Assembly: GCA_031841125.1 (NCBI GenBank) | Contig: CM063108.1 | Span: forward strand, 6,059,683-6,123,682 | From: Acanthococcus lagerstroemiae | Lineage: Eukaryota; Arthropoda; Insecta; Hemiptera; Eriococcidae | DNA length: 64,000 nt | Direction of reading: 5' to 3' | Notes under the pieces: model-generated | What the model was told of the DNA's origin: nothing | Seen by the model: the letters and a program-made list of their open reading frames with translations, nothing else | The model's database searches: none | Program-made: the position numbers and the translations under genes | In this document: positions 23,180-34,609 of the stretch, piece by piece | Position numbering within the stretch: the stretch's first letter is position 1 | Layout: each line of letters begins with the position of its first letter

Positions 23180-23910
23180 CTACACTGCCCATTTTTGGGC
23201 ATTGACTTTCACCACCTTTTTCCATATTTTTCTGTCTTGGGCTGTGCTGGCCCAGTTAGGTCCTACTGCTCGGGTGATTTCGTCCAGATATTTCGTAACC
23301 GGCGTTTCCCTCCTTCTTTTTAGGTCATACGGCACCCAGCTTGTAGTGGCTATACTCCACTTTTTGCTCGACCCCTGGCTAAATGTCCCACATATTTGAA
23401 TTTCAATTTTTTTGCTCTGTATAGCCAATCATTTCCGCCCCTGTTTTCATGATGATATTAATTTTACTAATTTTATCTTTAATCTTGATCCCCAAGATAC
23501 TCCTGAGCATCTCGACATGTGTGGTTTCTAGTAAGCTTTTTTGCTTTTTGGATAACGACCAAGTCTGGGCACCGTATAATAGCACGGCAGGACCGCGCTG
23601 TCAAGTATTCTGATTTTGTTTTTGATCCTCATTTTACTTTTGAATATAAATTTTAATGACCAAAACGCTTTCCATGCTTTTATGATTCTTTGTTTCAGTT
23701 CGTTATCCATGTGGTACCCAAAGGAGATTAATTGTCCTAAGTATGTGTATTTGTCAGTTTTTTCAATAGACAGCTTCCCGAAATCGATTTTACCTGTCCC
23801 TCCGTCTTTCGTCATCAACATAGTTTTTGATGTGTTTATTTCCAAGCCAATGCTATTACAATACTGTACCTTTATTCAGCAATGTAAACAGGGATTTCTG
23901 TGAGTTGAAA
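23180..23910 (-). mobile_element. 3' fragment of a second RTE-type retrotransposon
   Basis: Minus-strand frames give LEINTSKTMLMTKD, DKYTYLGQLISFGYHMD, IIKAWKAFWSLKF, then YGAQTWSLSKKQKS and the C-terminal KIWKKVVKVNAQKW. This is the RT thumb and tail of the family also seen at 58.8-59.4 kb. The palm and everything upstream are missing. Frame changes near 23530 and 23420 show decay. Confidence 0.75.
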
Positions 23911-25658
23911 TTTTTGAGTAAAATTAAGGTTCTTAACGCGAGCAAGGCGAAAAATATTTTGATTTTTCTAACCCATATTGAACTAGAAGAATTAGTATTT
24001 CCAATATTTTTTTCAGACTCTGGGGGAGGAATACTTCTACCCTCTTATTCACGCCAGTATCCATTCACTCTTGTAAGCTGTTAACAATTCAGTACATTCG
24101 AACGATGAAAAACAATTTCCGATTTCTGAGTGCCGATATTTAATGAGTATGTTTTTTATACCCTGTTGGTCGAAGAATTTCGTAAGATTGGATCAAGCAT
24201 GTAATCATCCAAACAATGCGTCAAGATTTTAAAGCATTGTTTTGAAGCCAGTGGAGGCGTTTATGTTTTAAATCTTTCATCTGGAAATAACTTACGTCAA
24301 TACATTTCAATGCCGTGAGACTGGTACATACGTACGGCTACAGGCTACATATGGAGCCGCAATTTAAAAAGTAAATGTTCCCTCGTATTTAGGTGTACAT
24401 ACTTGGGTAATTTTCAGAAAAAGTCCACATTTCAGTTGCTGTGTGTTACATTACGTTAAATATTGAACGTATGATAATTTTTTTCCCATATTATAAATTA
24501 TTATCCTCTCAATCTGTTCCCGTCTAGAAAAATGAATGCTCCTCTGTGCGTTATAAATTGCTGACATAGCCGAAAATTCCAAAGCGGTGGCTCGTTACCA
24601 CTTGTATATCAAAATTTCCATGTCTCAATACTGATGTAACTGAGCGATTTGTTTTTCTTGAGAACATGATATGAGAATTTACTTGAAAGGGATTGCAGCC
24701 TAGGTTCAAAAATGTACCATGGCACCTCCAAAGCAAGCCGTGGTCACTTTTATTTGCTTCTTCAACCACACTGACTTTAACACTGCTGAATGGCTGCATA
24801 GCTGCATGTCTATTAGGAAAACACTATTCACATCTGATCTGTACCTACACGAGATTTGAGTTCGGTATTGCCACTGTGGTAGCACTATGCTGTAAAGCGT
24901 GTTTACGATTTTTCCTTCCTGGGTCGTGGCTTACCAGCTCTTGGTCGGGGTAACACATTTCCAGCTTGAAAAAAAAAAAAATGAAAGTACTGAATTAGTA
25001 AGTATTGAATCTAATAGAACATAAAAATTCCTAAATACCCGTTTTTCTGATGTAAAAATATCAATTATCAATATTTTTTCCTAGGCTGTGGTCTGCAAAC
25101 CATTTTCCAAGGCAATGGCGAATGCTTACGGCCTAAGAAATTCCTAGTCCGTGGTCTTTCATTGTTGAACACACCCCAGCGTAGGAGGGTCTCAGTTTGG
25201 AGGGGGGGTGGTCACTTCAGCATATAATCTCGTCATATTATTGCCGTAATTAATGGGCTAAAATACATTTGAAATGCTTTTCTTGACAGCGTTGGCGGGA
25301 GGGGTTCTACCCCCTCCTCCGTTCCTGCGCCGGTAGTTGACCACGACCTAGGAAATTCCGAAGCTGTGGACATCAAATTTTGAGAGTAGTTTGCCTCCTT
25401 CAGCCAAAGATTAAAGTTGATAACACAGATACATGTTTTAATAATCCCTATAGAAAAACTTGAATAAAATCGCTTTTTTTTTCATTTGAAATTTCAAGCC
25501 ATCAAATATGGACTTTTTCTAAGAGAATAAACGAGCCTTTTCAAAATGCAAATAAAGCAATTTATGAGTCATTTCTGTCAATATGTTGCCGTGTGTACAC
25601 TTGACAGGCGTTCTTCTCGTGCAAAAGACAGAACACTCATATTATTTAAATCAATATT
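23911..25658. other. Non-coding stretch with one dispersed repeat copy (about 25085-25350)
   Basis: The only recognised piece is the partner of the dispersed repeat at 6200-6480. It contains CGTAATTAATGGGCTAAAAT, GGGAGGGGTTCTACCCCCTC and CCTGCGCCGGTAGTTGACC. The ORFs at 24551-24953 overlap on opposite strands and show no domain. Confidence 0.4.
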
Positions 25659-25666
25659 ATTATACG

Positions 25667-25834
25667 CAGGGCTTTTTTTGTGGGGGCACGTGGGTCACAC
25701 AGTGCCCCCAAAGGAAATAAATTGCCATAAAAAATGAAAAAATGAACGAATTTGATTATCCAAATACAAAATTATGGACTAACAGCTCTCGAGAGTTAGC
25801 GTGCCCCCAAAAAAGAAGTGACAAAAAAGGCCTG
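25667..25834. mobile_element. hAT-like MITE (168 bp) with exact 8-bp TSD
   Basis: The ends CAGGGCTTTTTTTGT and (inverted) CAGGCCTTTTTTGT are flanked on both sides by exactly ATTATACG (25659-25666 and 25835-25842). Inner GTGGGGGCAC and GTGCCCCC blocks are also inverted. The exact TSD suggests a young insertion. Confidence 0.9.
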
Positions 25835-25999
25835 ATTATACGTATACATGTATGTACATTAAGGTGGTGATGACTAAAATAAAACTTACGATGATGTCCT
25901 GTTCCTTCCTGTAGTACAAGGTTAATTTCGCCCACTTTACTTTACGGAATTCTAATCACTTTTTGAAGTTCAAGTTTAGGGTGCTCGGTAATGATGGCC

Positions 26000-27075
26000 T
26001 CTGTGTGAAAAATAGTGGTGAAAGGATTCACCCTTATCTGACTCCTCGTTCTATGGCCAGCTGCCTTGAGTCGACCCTGCCAACTTGCACGAAAGCTATA
26101 TCACATTCATCCAGGCGAGTTTCCCTCAATATTTAGATTAGTTTCTCGTGCTGCACGCGATCAAAGGCGTTTTTTCAAAGTCGATGAAACACACATACAC
26201 CGGTTTCCGGGATTCCTTGATATTTCCCTCGGAAATTAATATGTTCCAACTTTTTCAAATTCCACCTTTTTACGTCTTCTTTTCCACCAAGTCTGTTCAA
26301 TTTAAGCCCACATTTCATTACTACCAAGTTATGATCACTGTCTATATTGGCTCCCGGATAAGTTTTACAGTCGAATATTTGATTCCTAAAACGATTTGAT
26401 ATCTATCTTCGTTACCTGGACTCTTCCATGTATACCTTCTTCTATAATGATTTTGAAGTTGAGTATTTCAACTAAGTTATACTTTGTACAAAACTGTATC
26501 AAACCCTCTCCTCTTTCATTTCTTATTCTTAATCCGAAATCCCCGACTATATTATGAACTTTTTTTTTCCTTCACCAACTCTAGCATTCCAATCATCCAT
26601 GATAATAACAATAAGATTCTCTTCGCCTCTAACATGCTTCATAAGTCTTTCTAATTCTTCATATACCTCCTCAGTTTCTTCGTCCTCGTGATTATCAGTA
26701 GGCATACGAGTATATACACTTTTATTATTGTTGTATGTACTGGTTTGGTATTGATTTTTATCGAGAATAACCTTTTACTCTGTTGTTTATAATACATAAT
26801 TTTATTACCCATTTGTTTATTCATAACCATTCTGACGCCTCCTTGACCTTCTATTCCCTTTGTATTTATTATTCTAAAGTCTCCTGACCAAAACTCACTC
26901 TCCTCTTTCCACTTACTTCACTTATTCCAACTATTCCCAGGTCAAGCCGCTTCCTTTCTCTCTTTAGATTCTCTATAATCTTCTAAATCCATTCAAGCAT
27001 TCTTGCCTTCCGAGTTCCTATTTTAATTGCGTCTTTCTTTTTAAAACTTTCTGATGATGATGCTCCCCGAAGTAG
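26000..27075 (-). mobile_element. RTE-type retrotransposon: endonuclease joined directly to the RT palm
   Basis: The minus strand from about 27060 reads an apurinic-type endonuclease in pieces (KIGTRKARMLEW, ERKRLDLGIVGISEV, EFWSGDFRIINT, GGVRMVMNK, VYTRMPTDNHEDEE, then a DxNARVGEG motif and SDHNLVVMK). At about 26200 this runs straight into RT palm sequence (VYVCFIDFEKAFDRVQHEKL in two frames, then GVRQG). The N-terminal RT fingers, including the APGPD-type motif, are absent. This points to an internal deletion on top of 5' and 3' truncation. Stops and frameshifts are frequent. Confidence 0.7.
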
Positions 27076-27548
27076 CTCCCTCCCAGACATGCGAATGGGG
27101 AGCTTTTTACATCTGGAAAAATTATATACCTGTTGGAACGCCATCATCAGTAATTAATATTTGGAAAAGCTACATTTCCAAAAAAAGAGATAATTATTGA
27201 AAGGTTTTAGTGCATTTTTGATATTTCGTTATTTTAATAAACTTTTATACACAAAACTTTGTTTCATTCACATTGTATAATTTGGTAACCCGTTAGTAAG
27301 AGAAGAATATAATAAAACTACGCCGAAGTTCACAATAACATGAATTAAATATGATAAGTATATTAACATGTAATGATGAACAGAAAATGAAACAAAGTAG
27401 TCCACATATTTTTAGTGGGTAGAGGTAGGTACCGTTATAGATAAATATCACGGCATAAATGTTGTTCAGCAACTAATTAGCAATTCATCATTTATTCTGA
27501 GCATAACCATAAGAATGCCAAACTAATGGAAAAAAAAAATAAATTAAT

Positions 27549-27570
27549 GATAATAATAATAATAATAATA
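27549..27570. repeat. (TAA)n microsatellite
   Basis: A run of about seven TAA/ATA trinucleotides in the gap between the last located exon of the CRAL-TRIO gene and the RTE fragment. Confidence 0.8.
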
Positions 27571-27658
27571 CCTAATAATAAAACCCACAAGTATAAATGT
27601 TAACGTTTATAAATGAGAATGGTATAAGTATCAAATAAAGAATTTAAACAGGACTCAC

Positions 27659-27809
27659 GCTTAATGGTGTCGCTGTACTCTGCCAACTGCGGATACCAGT
27701 CAGCACTGGAATAATCAATTTTTGGTAGAGTGCCGCCATAATCTGCAGGCAAACAATTTTTGTCAATATGCTTATGCAGCGAAGCCATATCAGATCCGTG
27801 GAGGAATAT
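27659..27809 (-). CDS. CRAL-TRIO gene, exon 7 (last located)
   Basis: The acceptor ACTTTCCAG precedes 27809. It encodes IFLHGSDMASLHKHID, then LPADYGGTLP and YPQLAEYSDTIK. The donor AAGC/GTGAGT at 27658 leaves phase 1. Without splicing the frame would add about 20 unrelated residues and stop near 27600, so a short final exon further left is expected. Confidence 0.88.
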
Positions 27810-30800
27810 CTGGAAAGTTAAATTTATGGAATTCAAAAGTATGTGACTGCTGGTAATAATAGTTATAGAGGTACCTAGGTCAGCTGCCTCGCTACCGTAC
27901 TTACTTGATAACATTTTACTAGTATGACTTACTCGCTTATTCAATTTTTCCTGGAGGAACGTTTTAAATAAAGGCCGAACAACAAATTTGTAAATCATTG
28001 GTTGAAAGACTATGTGTACTGCTTTCAATCGGATTGGCATCGCTTCCTGTAAACAATATAAGGAGTATGAAAACGCGGATAATATTATTCAGACTGACAC
28101 TACCTAGGTATGTTGGTACTTACCTAGACAGTAAGACATGATGTTCACAGCAATAGCATAAGAACATTTTTCATCATTGTCGTGGATGTAAGAAAAGTTT
28201 ACAGCAGGAAATAATGCCATAAAAAGTGCAGTCAGCAGAGAAGTTGATCAGTCAATCATTAAGGGATGTATCACCCACAGGGGCGCAACACGCTTATACT
28301 ATGAACTATGAGCGAGTGCTCAGAGCATGTGCATATCAATGACTTTAAAAAAATAATAAATAAATAAACAGTTTTTGAATAATTTTTAAATTAAAACACC
28401 TTTCCTTCGCTGGGGGTATCCTGGCATCCTTGGACTCTCTTTGTTGCGCCCCTGATCATACAAGACAGTCAATTCGACAGAAGCGAAATAAACATAGAAT
28501 GAGCCACAAATTCCAACAAAATAATTCTTTGAACATCTGATGTTTTAGTTTTAAGACCATAATGATGCACATAAGCGCAAATAACCGACCTGGAATGAGG
28601 GAAGGGCCCCGATAAGTATCAAAATGATGCTGAAAATTCTTTCATTCGTAAAATTTTTCAACACCAGCTTACTGGAAACTATATCAGGAGGCCCAAAAAG
28701 CATATAAAAAGGCAGTCAAACGAGCCAAAACAGAGGGGTGGTGACGTTTCTGCGAATCTATAGAAAAGATACTGGAGACGGCACGCCTGCAAAAACTTCT
28801 CAGTAAGGAAAAGAGGGTAGAAGAGGGGCCCGCTCAAACTCCCGACAGCTGATTTTTCCACCACCCCGAGAGAGGCAATAAAGCACCTCACTGGCACGCA
28901 CTTTCCGGGAGCATAAATCATGGAAAACACACAGCCGGAGCCAGGAGCTAACCGTGTACAAAGCGGAACGGGTTGGGAAACTGCGAAGGAGATGGTTAAA
29001 CCAGACAGGGTATCTTGGGTGGTGAACACATTCTCGCCGTACAAAGCACCGGGCCCAGATGGAATATATCCAGTCTGCCTACAGACAGGACTAGAGACCA
29101 TAATGGGATCGTTTATTAGGGTCCTCAGAGCATCATTAGCCCTAGAGCACATTCCAAATTCGTGGAGGGGTGTGAAAGTTGTGTTTTTGCCTAAACCAGG
29201 CAGAGACCATTATAAGGCCAAATCCTACAGGCGATAAGTCTCTCATCATTCATGCTAAAAACCTTGGAAAGACTGATAGACAGGAACCTAAGAGAGGTTA
29301 CCATGAAAAGGGTCCCACTACATGAGAAACAGCATGCATATAGGACAGGCAGATCAGTAGAGTCATCACTGCCCTCGCTTGTTACGGCAATCGAGAGAGG
29401 AATGACTGGCGGAGATTATGCCCCGGCAACATTCATGGATATGCAGGGAGCGTTTGACGCGACCTCGCATTAATCAGTAGAAACAGCCCTGAGAAAAAAG
29501 GCGGTGAGGGAAAGCTTAATAAACTGGATTGTATCTATGCTAAAAGGCAGGGAGATTCGGATAACATATCAACAAGAACAAATCCATGCAACGACCATCA
29601 GGGGTTGTCCACAGAGGGGAGTACTGCTCCCCTCTGTGGAATGTGTGGTTGCAGATGCCTTTAGGAATGACCAACGTGTAGGAATCGGAATCACGAATGC
29701 AAAAAGCGCAGAAAACTATTCAATGGCACTGGGCGAGGGCGTCACTATCCCCCAAGTAGAGGTAATGGCGATCACGGTGGCCATTGATAGAAGCCAACAG
29801 AAGGGTTTTGTTAACAAACAGATCCATATCTGTACAGACAGTCGATCGGCTGCTAAGACACTATTGTCACACCAAACTACATCCCTGGTGGTGGTGGAGT
29901 GTGTTAACAAATTATACATCCTTGCTCAGGAGAACCGTGTCACCATACTATATGGACATCGGGACACTGCGGCATAAAAGGGAACATGATCGCTGGCAAG
30001 CTAGCGAAGGAGGGCATAAAAAAGGAACTGGCAACACCCAGACCATGTCTTCCTGTAGCATACAGAATCATAAAATCTAAAGTAAAGGCTTGGATAAGTA
30101 AGCAGACGGAAATGCACTGGCGGTTGGCCAGTGGCATGATGGTCAGTAAAATACTGATAGGGGGTGTCCCCAGTAAGTATGCCAAGTTTTTACCAGGGCT
30201 TCATAGGAAACATGCAAGGCTCATGGTCGGACTACTAACTGGTCATGGGGCTACAAAACACATATGGTATAAAATAGGAGTGGTGAAAAGCGGCTCCAGT
30301 AGGTACTGTGAAGCAGGGAAAGAAACCTCGATCCATATCATATTTTAATGCCCAGCAATAGCCGGGACAAGACGCGAAGCATTGGGACTAGATTATCAAG
30401 CCCCCAGTGAAGTCAAAAGAATACAGCTCAGTAAAATTCTCACTTTGGCTGTAAAAGTGAGGCTATTGAGCTGATCCTTAACAGCAACTTGAGGAATAGT
30501 GCAATGGACTGTAAAGTCTGAGGACTCGGCGCATACAGCGCCACCTCACACACAAACGAACGAATGAATAATTTCTCAATCTTTTTGGAGGTCTTCCAGA
30601 CGACTTGAGGTGCTAAACCCCAAGTCCCCTCCCACATTTGCGCCTATGATTATGCTCGAATAAGAAATGGTAATTGTTTGTTTCTTGCACGCTATTCATG
30701 AACAAACGAAAATGTGGAATCTTTAGAATAGTGTGATGTGTGCCATCTAAAGGCAACAGATCAGCACTTTATTAGGAAAAACGTGGTAGAAAATAATGTC

Positions 30801-32895
30801 CATAGTTTCTACCGAAACATCTAAACATTTAATGGGCCTTGTAGTCGCCATATATGGGAAATGAGCACATGACTTTACAATATGCCAGAGATGTCACATA
30901 TACATATATCTCAATTGCGCGTAGGGTCATAATTGGATTGATGTATCAAAAGTTGCAAACGTTTTTAGAACAAGTTTTTTTTTTCTTGTTTTTTTCTTTC
31001 TTTCTTTATTTCTAGCAAGCTGTTCTTGCTACTATATTACAAATGCTGAATACATATTTCAAAAGTTCTTACCATTGCTACGTTTATCTAATTAAAAACA
31101 AAAATAAGTTATTCGTCCAAACCCGTGCCCGATACAAAAAAGGAAAGGAGAGATGTGTATATGACAGGAAAAACGAAAGGTTCGCAATTTCTGCTAATTA
31201 GAGGTTGCTCAGAAAGTGACCTGCTTTTCATCAGCGATATCAAAGTTTATGGAGCTGATACATTACTTTCGTAATAGGTACTCGTACGTCAAGTGACTGA
31301 CATCAGTTTCTTCATGTTCATTCTCCATACTTGAATTTTAATGTACGTTAGAGTAATTTTCTGACCTAATAATACATAGATTCACCTGTATGAATGATAG
31401 CAGTCTATTTGCAAAGGCCAGCGAAAATGACGTTGCTTGTTTCCAAGATAAATCCGTGTAATCCATGATGATAACTGCCCCATGGACCTGCGTCACCGGC
31501 TCCATCATGGCGCCAAAATGAATCAAGTATAAAACTCGGAAAAAATGGTCTGGATTTAAAACGGAAGGATCCCAAAAACCTTTAAATAAAAACGTGTTGT
31601 TGTTTTATAAAAATAAAAATGCGATATCTACAATTTAAAATTTGCAAATCGAGAACTTTGTCCGGTCAGACACGACAAAGGAATAGAGATAGATATTTAT
31701 ATTTTCCCTTCGAACTAATTTACGAATCATTAATTTTAAAACACTCGCACATTTTGTCCGACTGCCAACATTTAAATACTGTCAAGTAAAATCCTGCAAA
31801 TATTCTTATTGTTGTCCAATGAAATAGATAATGAGGGGATTATAATTAACTGCAGCTAATAATAAATATTAACTAAACCATGTGAGGTGATTGAAGAACG
31901 ATTTCACATTTGAAAAGAATGAAAAATATTCGTATTCGAGTATTAAAGAGGACACGTAACTCCAAAACTCGTCATTCATTTAATACACAGAATAACATTC
32001 TTGTTTTGTTATGACCAAAAAGTAGATGACAGTTAGTGAGAACTTTCTTCCGCTTACTCGTCAAATCCAATATTCTATACAGCAAAATTCGAATATTTCA
32101 TCTACAAGAGAGGTTGCTTTGGTATATCTTTATTAGTGATAATAAAATCGAGTATGCGCTATTCAGGTGGTTAAACTGGGGTGATACTCACTTCCAATAT
32201 TAATAATCAAAATTCGCCGTCTATGCTGATCACGGTCGACTAACACATTTAGTACTCGAGTTTCTAGCAGAGCTTTCTTCTCATTTTCCGGGCACAAATC
32301 CTTCAATACTTCGGCGTGCTTTTTTCGGAATTCTGCAAGTCGTTTCATCTACAAGATAGACAAATTTTATGACGTGGAAAAAATAACTGAACAAAATTAT
32401 TAGTATAAAATGAACGACGAATTCAAATACGAGTATGATGTTACATTACCAGTGCAAATGCACTTTCTGGATAGAATTTGCAAGGTCTTAATATCGTAAT
32501 GAGGAATTCCTCGCTGTCATCGAAATTAAGTGTACCATCTTCTGCAATGAGAAAATTTCAAAAATTAATAAAACCTACACTAAACTAAAAAAGGAGTCTA
32601 GTATCTGTTACTTTGTCTTCAAGAAACTTCACTGCAACAACAAGCAGCGTGAGAGAAACTGACAGATTATGTTGCTGAGAAACATTACTTGATGTGTTTG
32701 TCATTTGTACTTATATCACTATTATGTTCACTATATAAATGAACCACAAATAGATTACTAACCTTTCAATAACTTCCGTAACTCGGCAATTGACTCGACC
32801 ACTCTTTCAGGAGTCTCCCTTAACTCCACCTCCGCCACTTTCTTGCTTTTATCGTCAAGCACGACGTCCTTTTCTAACCTAATAGCCGAAGACAT
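27659..32895 (-). CDS. CRAL-TRIO domain protein, alpha-tocopherol-transfer-protein/clavesin-like (multi-exon)
   Basis: Six coding exons join with matching phases (133+92+157+194+114+151 nt): 32895-32763, 32541-32450, 32348-32192, 31579-31386, 28046-27933 and 27809-27659. They give about 280 codons with no stop. The product starts MSSAIRLEKDVVLDD. It has the CRAL-TRIO N region (EELRKLLK-like helix, then EEFLITILRPCKF, then FRKKHAEV), the DRDQHRRR strand, WDPSVLNPDHFFRV, VTQVHGAVIIMDY, PIRLKAVHIV and the C-terminal PADYGGTLP motif. This family binds small lipophilic ligands such as tocopherol, retinal or phosphoinositides and moves them between membranes in the cytosol. The donor after AAGC at 27658 implies a further short exon that I could not place. 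The gene uses very short introns except two: 3.3 kb (28047-31385, with transposons) and 0.6 kb. Confidence 0.93.
27933..28046 (-). CDS. CRAL-TRIO gene, exon 6
   Basis: The acceptor TTGTTTACAG precedes 28046 and the donor CGA/GTAAGT follows 27933. It encodes EAMPIRLKAVHIVFQPMIYK and on to FLQEKLNKR, the conserved FPxRLKxIHIVNQP-type strand and the following helix. An apparent ORF continues through the 123-bp intron (27810-27932) by chance. Confidence 0.92.
28278..28454. mobile_element. hAT-like MITE (177 bp) in the CRAL-TRIO intron
   Basis: The ends CAGGGGCGCAAC and GTTGCGCCCCTG are perfect inverted repeats of 12 bp. The flanking 8-mers ATCACCCA (28270-28277) and ATCATACA (28455-28462) agree at six of eight positions. 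Confidence 0.8.
28662..30569 (+). mobile_element. RNase H-bearing non-LTR retrotransposon with an internal RT deletion
   Basis: It starts in the pre-RT region (YWKLYQEAQKAYKKAVKRAK, RFCESIEKILE). RT fingers follow at 28990-29230 (FSPYKAPGPDGIYPVCLQT, VVFLPKPGRDHYKAKSYRR), then the palm (KTLERLIDRNL, FMDMQGAFDATSH at 29430). After GCPQRGVLLPS (29605-29635) the frame passes directly into RNase H (VVADAFRND, AITVAIDRSQQ, ICTDSRSA, a degraded TPGHCG site). The YADD region and thumb are gone. The C-terminal part and 3' UTR run to a tail ending CGAACGAATGAAT. Possible TSD: AATTTTTCAA (28652-28661) and AATTTCTCAA (30570-30579). It lies antisense in the CRAL-TRIO intron. In-frame stops at about 29236 and 29471 and a frameshift near 29950 make it inactive. 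Confidence 0.85.
30580..31385. other. Intron sequence of the CRAL-TRIO gene
   Basis: AT-rich intronic sequence between the retrotransposon and exon 5. It has a T/C-rich simple tract at about 30975-31012 and no further element that I could recognise. Confidence 0.5.
31386..31579 (-). CDS. CRAL-TRIO gene, exon 5
   Basis: The acceptor TTTAAAG precedes 31579; the donor CAG/GTGAAT follows 31386. It encodes FWDPSVLNPDHFFRVLYL, then EPVTQVHGAVIIMDYTDL and SFSLAFANRLLSFIQ. This is the central part of the binding domain. The next acceptor is 3.3 kb away across a transposon-filled intron. Confidence 0.9.
32192..32348 (-). CDS. CRAL-TRIO gene, exon 4
   Basis: The acceptor CTTGTAG precedes the exon and the donor GGAA/GTGAGT follows 32192. 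It encodes MKRLAEFRKKHAEVLKDL and further to DRDQHRRRILIINIG, with one base carried into the next exon. The DRDQHGRR-like strand opens the lipid-binding fold. The in-frame ATG at its first codon is internal, not a start. Confidence 0.9.
32450..32541 (-). CDS. CRAL-TRIO gene, exon 3
   Basis: The acceptor TCATTGCAG precedes 32541 and the donor CTG/GTAATG follows 32450. The exon encodes DGTLNFDDSEEFLITILRPC and continues KFYPESAFAL. This is the CRAL-TRIO N-terminal helical region, where DDxFLLRFLRxxKF is typical of the family. Confidence 0.9.
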
Positions 32896-32908
32896 AGTTT
32901 TTCGAAAT
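32763..32908 (-). CDS. CRAL-TRIO gene, exon 2 (start codon exon)
   Basis: The acceptor TTACAG ends at 32909 and the exon begins at 32908. The ATG is at 32895 and the donor G/GTTAGT lies at 32762. The exon encodes MSSAIRLEKDVVLDD through SIAELRKLLK and leaves one base for the next codon (phase 1). The 13 bases before the ATG are 5' UTR. Confidence 0.88.
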
Positions 32909-32985
32909 CTGTAACAGCAGATCACACGTTACTTAATATAAATTACGTGAAACAAACTCACAAGCATGTTTAGTCGATACTTACC
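32909..32985 (-). other. 5' UTR intron (76 bp) of the CRAL-TRIO gene
   Basis: The donor AATTG/GTAAGT begins at 32984 and the acceptor TTACAG ends at 32909. This splits off an upstream non-coding exon ending at 32985. The first exon's 5' limit cannot be read from the sequence but must lie near 33000-33050. Confidence 0.65.
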
Positions 32986-33043
32986 AATTTTTATCTTTCT
33001 TCAATACATCGATTTTCCGTTACGAATAAATACATACGAAACT

Positions 33044-33051
33044 TATCGATA
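33044..33051. promoter_or_regulatory. DRE motif TATCGATA upstream of the CRAL-TRIO gene
   Basis: A perfect palindromic TATCGATA lies about 60 bp upstream of the first predicted donor. In Drosophila this motif is bound by DREF and is common in core promoters of broadly expressed genes. Use of it here is inferred from position only. A second ATCGAT lies at about 33008-33013. Confidence 0.5.
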
Positions 33052-33449
33052 AAGATGCACGTAACCAATCCTTACTTATACCTCTATTGATTTTTTATAA
33101 GAGTAATAAGTGGGATGAAAATTCATTCAGCTATAACATTCATAGTTTTTGAGATCAAATGGTTACTTAAATATTGAGTTATTGGGAGAATGACCCACCA
33201 GTAGTTGGCATTTCGAAAAAGTCGTTCATTCATTGATATTTTTTTATTTATTTATTTCTATTGATTGGATGAAAAATTCTTGTACAATCATTCGGAATTT
33301 TTAATGTTAGGCGGCAAAATGTGAAAATAAAAAGCTTTATTTTATTTTTTTGCTTGCATAAAAAATGTTTCTATTAATGAGTCGGCATTTTCAACTCCGT
33401 CGGAAAAATGTGGAAAAGGCAAACCCTTTTTTTTTCAACCTTAAGCGGG
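33052..33449. other. Upstream intergenic sequence
   Basis: AT-rich and without a supported gene. It contains a (TTTA)-like tract at about 33240-33256. Confidence 0.4.
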
Positions 33450-33606
33450 CAGGGGCGGCAACCTAGATGTTTCCCATGTGTAGCGTAACAAAACAAAACA
33501 AAAAAAGTTATTTATTGGAAAAAATAAGTTTTGAAAATCTCATGTGTGGCAAAACCTTTCCATGTGTAGCATCTGCTACATACGCTACACAGAAGTTGCC
33601 GCCCCT
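33450..33606. mobile_element. hAT-like MITE (157 bp) with 8-bp TSD
   Basis: The ends CAGGGGCGGCAAC and GTTGCCGCCCCTG are perfect inverted repeats, with inner CATGTGTAGCG / CGCTACACA also inverted. The flanks TAAGCGGG (33442-33449) and TAAGCGGA (33607-33614) form an 8-bp duplication with one mismatch. Confidence 0.88.
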
Positions 33607-34609
33607 GTAAGCGGAGCATTATCAACCTGTTCCATCTTCAAGGGGAAAAATCGTTAGAAAATAAGTAATAATAAAGATCAGAGTATCACAGTTTTCAAAA
33701 CTGTCACTACCTATACATAAGTAAGATATCTCTAATTAAAAATCATAATAATAAGTACATATGTAGCTAACTTACTTGATCTGATGAAAAAATATGACAA
33801 AAACTAGCGCAATCTCGCAAACTAAAGTTCATAACCAACTGTCTTCTTGTGTTGAAATTTTATCGTCGCGAATCAAGAGGAAACGCATTCTTTACACATT
33901 TATCGCGTTTCTCGTTTCCTCTTGCATTTCGCGATAAGTCCATAGCCTGTTGTGGAATCTTTGCCATTTCAATGTCAAGCTTGGATATTCTTCACACCCC
34001 TGCCCCGTTTAAGGAGCGCTCATATTGTTTCTATACATCGATGATAGAGGGGCATATGGCGATGCACGCATGCCAAATTGACCCCGGGACACCGCACTCC
34101 CTCGTTGTCGTCGTTGTCGTTGATGTTGGTGGGATGGCGAGTGCCGGCATAGGGTGCTGTGTCCGCTGCCTTTGTCTCTGCCACTCCAGCTCCATCTTGC
34201 GGCCTAACGTCTTCTCGACAAAGGCAGCTACCTGATCTCATCCTGCTCTGCTCTTCAGCATGGTAGGGACCAGGTTCTTCGGTATAAGCAGCCAACGCCT
34301 GCATTTTGAAAGGCGGCCGCCGCTTTTTCCCTCTCTTGGTCGAATGCCGGACACTGAAACAGTGTGTGCCAGGCATCATCATCTCACCCTCCTGCAGCGC
34401 AGTAGGAGCACCGCGGACTTTCTGGTATGCCAATCCGGTACAGATACATGTCGAACACTACATGGCCGCTCATCACCTGCGTGTGGCAGAAGTCCAGCTG
34501 ACCATGGCGTCTGCCCAATCACGCGTTTAGGTCGCGTACTAGCCGCCGGGTCCACTCTCCCTCGGCACTGCGAGAGAGCCGCTCTTTCCACATGCGAAGC
34601 GTGGATTGC

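Noticed and set aside
27065..27118. Candidate last exon of the CRAL-TRIO gene after TTTTTTCCAG near 27119
   Set aside because: The frame opens, but the sequence runs directly into RTE leader and endonuclease, and does not resemble a CRAL-TRIO C-terminus.
28679..29152. 157-codon minus-strand ORF
   Set aside because: Antisense to the RT region of the plus-strand RNase H element.
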